This document shows, piece by piece, positions 6,058 through 9,493 of a stretch of 9,493 nt of DNA (the stretch's first letter is position 1; every line of letters begins with the position of its first letter). The stretch comes from Candidatus Aenigmatarchaeota archaeon. Its GTDB lineage: Archaea > Aenigmatarchaeota > Aenigmatarchaeia > QMZP01 > JAUXAV01. The stretch lies in NCBI GenBank assembly GCA_030619735.1, contig JAUXAV010000031.1, positions 1 through 9,493 of the forward strand, given 5' to 3'. The position numbers and the translations under genes were made by a program. The notes below the pieces were generated by a model. The model made no database searches. It was not told the DNA's origin and worked only from the letters and a program-made list of their open reading frames with translations.

Positions 6058-6426
6058 ATGAAGTATGTCGGCTTCATAGTGGCAATGTTGGGGGCTGCGT
6101 GCCTGATATTCATCTCGGGTTTCACACTCCCAACAATAGCTGCATTGTCCATCCTCATCCTTGCAGTCATCGCCGACTTCTACACTACCTGGAGATGCTT
6201 GAAGGAAAGAGGCAGGGAAGGCAACCCAATGGTGGCATTCCTGTTCAAGAGGATGGGGTTACGAGCAGTCTTCTGCTTGATGGCAGGATTATGGACGCTT
6301 ATCGTCATATTCAGGTTCCTGCCAGCTGTGGAGGGTGTTCAGACCGCAATAGCTCTAGTGTATTGGGTAGTGCCATTGAACAATCTCTTGGCATTGAGAC
6401 GATTACGCAGAAAGAGTTATGCGTAG
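6058..6426 (+). CDS. DUF5658-like membrane protein (122 aa)
   Basis: AAAGGAGGTGA lies four bases before the ATG, a very strong ribosome site. Four hydrophobic segments are visible at about 4-20, 24-42, 68-88 and 94-112. Between the second and third is ADFYTTWRCLKERGREGNP (39-57); the acid, Thr-Thr pair and ERG-E-NP order matches the DUF5658 family of small bacterial membrane proteins, whose function is not established. The C-terminus is basic (RRLRRKSYA) and probably cytoplasmic. A second frame of similar length (6051-6431) is a shadow: it lacks the membrane pattern and its start falls inside the ribosome site. Confidence 0.82.
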   Translation: MKYVGFIVAMLGAACLIFISGFTLPTIAALSILILAVIADFYTTWRCLKERGREGNPMVAFLFKRMGLRAVFCLMAGLWTLIVIFRFLPAVEGVQTAIALVYWVVPLNNLLALRRLRRKSYA

Positions 6427-6434
6427 GTTAGTTT

Positions 6435-6475
6435 CCTGACCCAGCTCATCAGCAATGTTGGTGGGCTGAGGTGAG
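6435..6475 (+). repeat. Intergenic hairpin element, copy 2 of 3
   Basis: CAGCTCATC (6442-6450) pairs with GGTGGGCTG (6460-6468), nine pairs including two G-T. CCT (6435-6437) can pair with AGG (6469-6471) beyond a bulge. The loop is short (nine bases). The 3' arm runs into GAGGGGG, the ribosome site of the gene at 6489, so the element abuts a translation start. Confidence 0.55.
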
Positions 6476-6488
6476 GGGGTAAGCAACA

Positions 6489-6668
6489 ATGAAAATGACA
6501 CCAGAACTACTAGAAGCCTGGGAAGGCATCGACAAAGATGTACGTCAAGAGGTTATTGGGGTCATCAAAATGTCGAAGGAAGCCTCCGAGATGGTTGACA
6601 GTGACCATCCCAAGAGCCAACAGTATAATGATGCATTCACGGTAATTGTTAGCATATTAGAGGGCTAA
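6489..6668 (+). CDS. Small helical protein (59 aa)
   Basis: The ATG is preceded by GAGGGGG at eight to nine bases. The product is acidic and almost entirely helical (MKMTPELLEAWEGIDKD, then VRQEVIGVIKMSKEASEM), ending IVSILEG. No family is recognised. It sits between hairpin copies 2 and 3, and its stop codon is the first base block of copy 3, as the stop of the membrane peptide is for copy 1. Confidence 0.68.
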   Translation: MKMTPELLEAWEGIDKDVRQEVIGVIKMSKEASEMVDSDHPKSQQYNDAFTVIVSILEG

Positions 6669-6780
6669 CCTCTTGACCCCAGCTCACCTGGTTCTGCACA
6701 CCAACGGCGAACCTCGGTTTGCCGCAAAAGCACGGTAAGGACGGCAGAGGGAGGTCGTCACCGGGTGGGTTGGAGTGAGG
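6665..6780 (+). repeat. Intergenic hairpin element, copy 3 of 3 (with apical insertion)
   Basis: CCAGCTCACCTGG (6679-6691) pairs with CCGGGTGGGTTGG (6761-6773), 13 pairs with three G-T. The 69-base interior contains its own strong hairpin, CGGCGAACC (6705-6713) with GGTTTGCCG (6716-6724). It begins at the stop codon of the 59-aa gene, and its 3' end overlaps GAGGAG, the ribosome site for the gene at 6792. Confidence 0.6.
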
Positions 6781-6791
6781 AGATTAGTGAA

Positions 6792-7175
6792 ATGAAGATG
6801 CAGATTGTCGAACAAGGAGGTATCAACTGGACGTGGTTCAAAGTCCGGAACGGTAATCTCGTTGCAGTCTTCCGTCTACACTATGGCGAGAGCCAGTTGA
6901 TAGCTTTTCGGGAATTTGAAGAGGGGATGATTAAGGTCAAAGACATCAAGGTTCCTTGGGCTCCCTGGAGAGAGGAATGTGATATAGTAGCAGACCACAC
7001 TTCTAGGCAGGGAGGTTATTCAACACCGGAGGTGATAAGAGCATTCGGTTGGCTGAATGAGATATTCAGGATGGTTGCTCCTCCGTTTGAGCGAGAAGAA
7101 TGCTCAGAGGATATTATGCGACATTTGGAGTATCACGGCGTTACGATATGCCGACTAGGGGCGAAGGTGGGCTAA
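6792..7175 (+). CDS. Hypothetical protein (127 aa)
   Basis: The ATG with GAGGAG nine bases upstream is chosen; the in-frame GTG at 6765 lies within the stem of hairpin copy 3 and has no ribosome site. The product begins with strand-rich sequence (GGINWTWFKVRNGNLVAVF, then SQLIAFREFEEG), followed by a Trp-rich WAPWREE and a helical C-terminus (TPEVIRAFGWLNEIFRMV). It resembles a small alpha/beta single-domain protein. No family is recognised. It overlaps the next gene by one base (TAATG). Confidence 0.75.
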   Translation: MKMQIVEQGGINWTWFKVRNGNLVAVFRLHYGESQLIAFREFEEGMIKVKDIKVPWAPWREECDIVADHTSRQGGYSTPEVIRAFGWLNEIFRMVAPPFEREECSEDIMRHLEYHGVTICRLGAKVG

Positions 7176-7339
7176 TGGGTAAAGCAAGCCGAAAACCCAA
7201 GTATTATGACTGTCGGTGTGGTAGGAGATTGAGGATAAATGGAGTAAAGGTACCACCGCACAAGAGCTTGGCAACCGGGACCCTATGTCCTACCTCCGGG
7301 GGATTTATACCAGAAGTCAAAGGTGACAAACATGGCTAA
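7175..7339 (+). CDS. Cys-containing basic microprotein (54 aa)
   Basis: TAATG couples this start to the previous stop, with GAAGGTGG just upstream. The 54-residue product is basic, with a CRC pair (Cys13, 15), His29 and Cys38-Pro, which could form a single zinc site. The pattern is weaker than in the other zinc-ribbon genes here. A longer reading from 7100 overlaps the previous gene and is unlikely. Its last eight bases overlap the next gene. Confidence 0.7.
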   Translation: MGKASRKPKYYDCRCGRRLRINGVKVPPHKSLATGTLCPTSGGFIPEVKGDKHG

Positions 7340-7577
7340 GATAGCAATCTGTGACGTATGCAAAACGCGACACGATAAGCTCACAAAAGCAACCAAGTAT
7401 ATGCACGTCAAGGGACGCAAAGACCTCAGAATCGACTTGTGCAACGTGCACATATTCGAGGTTAATAAGAACTTCCCCAAGGTGACAGTTGAGTACGTGC
7501 AGTTTATCTATGAGATGGCGCACGGCACTGAGCTGTCACCTGAAGATGCCCAACTCGTATTACGGAAGAGGAGGTGA
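7332..7577 (+). CDS. Zinc-ribbon protein (81 aa)
   Basis: AAGGTGA six bases before the ATG at 7332 selects this start over the GTG at 7323, which is part of the ribosome site. The N-terminal half has CDVC (Cys7, 10) and CNVH (Cys37, His40), a CCCH-type knuckle. Between them KYMHVKGRKDLRIDLC suggests two strands. The C-terminal half is helical (VEYVQFIYEMAHG) with a basic end. The form is like small phage ribbons that bind DNA or a host protein; the partner is unknown. It overlaps the upstream gene by eight bases. Confidence 0.75.
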   Translation: MAKIAICDVCKTRHDKLTKATKYMHVKGRKDLRIDLCNVHIFEVNKNFPKVTVEYVQFIYEMAHGTELSPEDAQLVLRKRR

Positions 7578-7580
7578 ACA

Positions 7581-7865
7581 ATGAAGCTTCCTAGTGGCTG
7601 CGAAATCAGTAAGGAGAGGCTTGTTGAGATGTGTGAGGTCATCATTGGCGAAAAGCTTATGTGGGAATGCACCTATGGAGAAGCTTTCGAGACCACTGAA
7701 GAAGCTCTTCGGGAGGGCACCTACGTTGACATTCCCGCGCTCAACGAAGATGACATCCATTTCCTATTTGAAGCACTGAAACACGTAGTTATCGACTGTG
7801 AAACTGCTCTGAGGAAAACTCTTGGCACCTTTATGGCAGACAGCGCAGTCGTAAACTCTTGGTGA
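7581..7865 (+). CDS. Acidic hypothetical protein (94 aa)
   Basis: AGGAGGTGA lies four bases before the ATG. The product is acidic with three Cys spread along it (Cys7, 18, 30, and one near residue 73) rather than paired. It has helical segments (SKERLVEMCEVIIGEKL; EDDIHFLFEALKHVVIDC). No family is recognised. It lies three bases after the zinc-ribbon gene. Confidence 0.73.
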   Translation: MKLPSGCEISKERLVEMCEVIIGEKLMWECTYGEAFETTEEALREGTYVDIPALNEDDIHFLFEALKHVVIDCETALRKTLGTFMADSAVVNSW

Positions 7866-7878
7866 AAGGGGGTGAAAA

Positions 7879-8223
7879 GTGAAGTATCTAGTGCACGTAT
7901 CTGTCTCGATTGAGGTAGATGCAGAGAGCGAGGATGAGGCAACTGAGAAGGCAGCGGACGAGCTTAGAGGGTACAAGCCGAAGGAATTCTCGTTTGACGT
8001 AATTCCAGGCGAAAAGACCCCAAGCGGGCCAGGGGAAAAGCTGGAAATAAAACGAGAGGTAATAGAGCTGAAGCTGACCGCAAGTAGGGCCGAGGTCGGG
8101 ACGTTCGGAAAAGAAGGACTGAAGCACTTGTGGATAGATATACTGGAGCGGTATGCCAGCGAGGAATACTACGACCCTGACCTTGTCAAGGAGCTGGTTG
8201 ACCGCAAGGCAGAAGAAGGCTAG
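7879..8223 (+). CDS. DpnD/PcfM-like small protein (114 aa)
   Basis: A GTG start with GGGGGTGA five bases upstream. The N-terminus (YLVHVSVSIEVDAESEDEATEKAADEL) has the strand, charged turn and helix of the short phage/plasmid modules grouped near DpnD/PcfM, whose function is not firmly known. The middle (residues 36-75) is Lys/Glu-rich, and the C-terminal 35 residues are helical (LKHLWIDILERYASEEYY). The family match is only to this short pattern. It is followed by a nearly perfect ribosome site for the next gene. Confidence 0.72.
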   Translation: MKYLVHVSVSIEVDAESEDEATEKAADELRGYKPKEFSFDVIPGEKTPSGPGEKLEIKREVIELKLTASRAEVGTFGKEGLKHLWIDILERYASEEYYDPDLVKELVDRKAEEG

Positions 8224-8233
8224 GAGGTGAATT

Positions 8234-8416
8234 GTGGAAAAGCTCGTGTGTGATAGGTGTGGCACCGAGTATACGGACAAGGAAAGCATCGAAGGGGCAA
8301 AGCAATACCAGGAAAAGTGGGCGAAGTTGTGTAGGGAAGACGGTGTTGAGCCTCGGGGTCTTAGTGCTTGTCCGATTATCACGTGTGCTGGTGAATTACT
8401 GCTGAAGGAGGTCTAA
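8234..8416 (+). CDS. Zinc-ribbon microprotein (60 aa)
   Basis: TAGGAGGTGA overlaps the upstream stop and sits four bases before the GTG start. CDRC (Cys6, 9) and CPIITC (Cys46, 51) bracket a helical insert (KESIEGAKQYQEKWAKLC). Together they give a four-Cys zinc site with a long spacer. The function is unknown. The next gene starts one base after its stop. Confidence 0.75.
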   Translation: MEKLVCDRCGTEYTDKESIEGAKQYQEKWAKLCREDGVEPRGLSACPIITCAGELLLKEV

Positions 8417-8417
8417 A

Positions 8418-8555
8418 ATGTGGCAATCTCGGTTCAAGTGGATTATTGTCTTTGAGGACGGGAGCGCGTCTAGCTTTGAAGGAACATTTGACGAACTCAT
8501 ATCTATTTGGAGATACGACGCACCTATTGCTATAATCAGAGGTGAACTTGCATAA
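8418..8555 (+). CDS. Very small hypothetical protein (45 aa)
   Basis: The ATG follows the previous stop by one base, with AAGGAGGT five to six bases upstream. The 45-residue product has two strand-like stretches (FKWIIVFEDGS; APIAIIRGEL) around a short helix (FDELISIW). The perfect ribosome site and tight spacing are the main evidence that it is coding. Confidence 0.65.
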   Translation: MWQSRFKWIIVFEDGSASSFEGTFDELISIWRYDAPIAIIRGELA

Positions 8556-8566
8556 AGGGGTCTAAG

Positions 8567-8866
8567 ATGACTAGACGTATTGTAGGGCAATGCTCTACAT
8601 CAGACTTCAAGTATCTTGAGCATCTCGCTGACGTATTGAGAGATGGTGGGGAAATCGATACGGCCAACCTGACAAAGAAACAGGTAATGGCTGTCCAGGT
8701 TCTCCACCACTTCCACAACTGTGGTGTTAAACTCAGCGTGCTACTCAAGATACGTGAAGTCCTAGTTTGGCAACTAGACGGGGGTGGATACGCCTTTGAA
8801 TATAAGCTGATTAACCCTCGTGATGTTGATACACGAAATATACTTCGTGGAATGAGGAGGACTTAA
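8567..8866 (+). CDS. Hypothetical protein (99 aa)
   Basis: The ATG is preceded by AAAGGGGT. The product starts RRIVGQCSTSDFKYLEHLADVL, has a helix with HHFHNCG, and a Gly-rich turn (LDGGGYAFEY) before a basic C-terminus. The early part (residues 12-60) looks all-helical. No family is recognised. It lies one base before the next gene. Confidence 0.73.
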   Translation: MTRRIVGQCSTSDFKYLEHLADVLRDGGEIDTANLTKKQVMAVQVLHHFHNCGVKLSVLLKIREVLVWQLDGGGYAFEYKLINPRDVDTRNILRGMRRT

Positions 8867-8867
8867 G

Positions 8868-9074
8868 ATGCCTGAACCAAAGGTCGAGTGTCAGTCTTGT
8901 GGCGGGGAGCCAATTGTAATCCTTGCTACCCATAGCTACACGATCGAGTATAGTGAAGAGCAAAGCAAGTGGGTAAAGCGCAATGATTATGTAGTTTATG
9001 CCTGTGGGATTTGCCTTGAGGAACTTGACACTCACGACATTGAAGACATACTCAGACAAGTGGACGAACTATAA
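8868..9074 (+). CDS. Zinc-ribbon protein (68 aa)
   Basis: GAGGAGG lies seven bases before the ATG. CQSC (Cys8, 11) and CGIC (Cys46, 49) form a classical four-Cys ribbon separated by strand-rich sequence (THSYTIEYSEEQSKW), followed by an acidic helix (HDIEDILRQVDEL). This is the clearest zinc ribbon in the window. Its stop overlaps the start of the deformylase gene (TAATG), so the two may be translated together. Confidence 0.8.
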   Translation: MPEPKVECQSCGGEPIVILATHSYTIEYSEEQSKWVKRNDYVVYACGICLEELDTHDIEDILRQVDEL

Positions 9075-9493
9075 TGAGAAAACTACACACAGTACCGGAC
9101 AAAGTTCTCAGAATACCTTGTAAACCTGTAAAGGACATCAGCGATAAGGTCAAATCGATTGCAGAAGAGCTCAAAGATTATATGGTGGCTCACCGCAGGG
9201 ACGAGGTTGCTCCAGTTAGTATGGCCGCACCTCAGCTAGGTGAGTCAATTCGTGTGATTGCCTTTTACCCTAATGCATCATACAGAGAAAGAGAAGGCAT
9301 TGATATTCTTATCAACCCAGAACTTGTGAAGGCTAGTAAGTTCGCCCTATTCAGAGAATCTTGCTTAAGTATTCCGGGAGGACAATTCCTCATTAGGAGA
9401 GCCAAAAGAGTCAAAGTCAAGGGACTCAATATCTACGGTAAGTTCAAGAGCTATAAGGCAGGAGGGCTGTTTGCCCAGATATTACAGCACGAA
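9074..9493 (+). CDS. def: Peptide deformylase, divergent, 3' end outside window
   Basis: Deformylases remove the N-formyl group from new proteins with a bound metal held by one Cys and two His. Motif 1 is seen as SMAAPQ (49-54; family GxGLAAxQ, with Gln54 kept). Motif 2 is ESCLS (95-99; family EGCLS, with ligand Cys97 kept). Motif 3 begins as QHE (138-140) at the window edge, the start of HExxH. The first motif has lost both glycines and motif 2 has Ser for Gly, so this is a divergent, phage-like enzyme. Length to the edge is 140 residues of a usual 150-190. Deformylase genes are known in several phages, where they are thought to help process phage or photosystem proteins. The start is set by TAATG coupling. 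Confidence 0.88.
   Translation, partial: MRKLHTVPDKVLRIPCKPVKDISDKVKSIAEELKDYMVAHRRDEVAPVSMAAPQLGESIRVIAFYPNASYREREGIDILINPELVKASKFALFRESCLSIPGGQFLIRRAKRVKVKGLNIYGKFKSYKAGGLFAQILQHE

Noticed and set aside
6051..6431. Alternative + strand frame of 126 codons over the membrane protein
   Set aside because: Its start lies within the ribosome site for the 6058 gene, and its composition is His/Cys/Ser-rich without domain pattern.
5944..6440. Integron attC-like sites (ctaac and gttag motifs around the hairpin copies)
   Set aside because: The CTAAC of copies 1 and 3 has no paired GTTRRRY at the other end of its own hairpin, and the GTTAG at 6427 belongs to a different spacer. No integrase is visible.
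6669..6764. tRNA gene in the long spacer
   Set aside because: No cloverleaf can be formed: the T-arm GGTTCRA pattern and a 7-bp acceptor stem at the right spacing are absent.
7888..8382. Reverse-strand ORF of 164 codons
   Set aside because: It lies wholly antisense to two well-supported + strand genes with strong ribosome sites; its length comes from codon bias.

Overview
The window is most consistent with a stretch of a double-stranded DNA phage, prophage or similar mobile genome of an uncultured bacterium. About twenty closely packed genes all lie on the + strand, mostly 34 to 140 codons long, with strong AGGAGGTGA-type ribosome sites and many stop/start overlaps (ATGA, TAATG). A bacterial host is supported by an extended -10 sigma70-type promoter (TATAAT with TG and a 17-nt spacer) and by a peptide deformylase gene. 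AGG, AGA and ATA codons are frequent. I cannot name the host; no structural, terminase or integrase gene is visible here.

Layout. Positions 1-1707 hold the 3' part of a large multidomain gene with a GNAT acetyltransferase domain and a SLOG/DUF2493-like nucleotide-binding domain. Positions 1710-3278 follow as a compact operon: a 233-aa protein with a possible Cys-His catalytic core, then four small ORFs including a zinc-ribbon microprotein. Positions 3279-3431 hold a GC-rich 117-nt element closed by an 11-bp perfect terminal inverted repeat. A 113-aa ORF follows at 3432-3773.

Positions 3774-4047 and 4879-5122 are AT-rich control regions that share diverged blocks in the same order. They precede a 276-aa protein with a proline-rich hinge (4048-4878) and a 143-aa protein with a coiled coil and an Ala/Glu/Lys-rich tail (5123-5554). 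The second region also has phased T-tracts, a good promoter and an operator-like palindrome over the predicted transcription start.

From 5555 to 6791 very small genes (zinc ribbon, single-span membrane peptide, DUF5658-like four-span membrane protein, 59-aa helical protein) alternate with hairpin-rich spacers. Three of these spacers carry copies of the same inverted-repeat element. From 6792 to the right edge is a tight run of small accessory ORFs, four of them with paired-cysteine zinc-ribbon patterns, ending in a divergent peptide deformylase cut by the window edge.

How the genes work together is mostly unknown: few have a recognisable function. The best candidates for something undescribed are the three-copy intergenic hairpin family, the 117-nt element at 3286-3402, and the paired control regions before 4048 and 5123.
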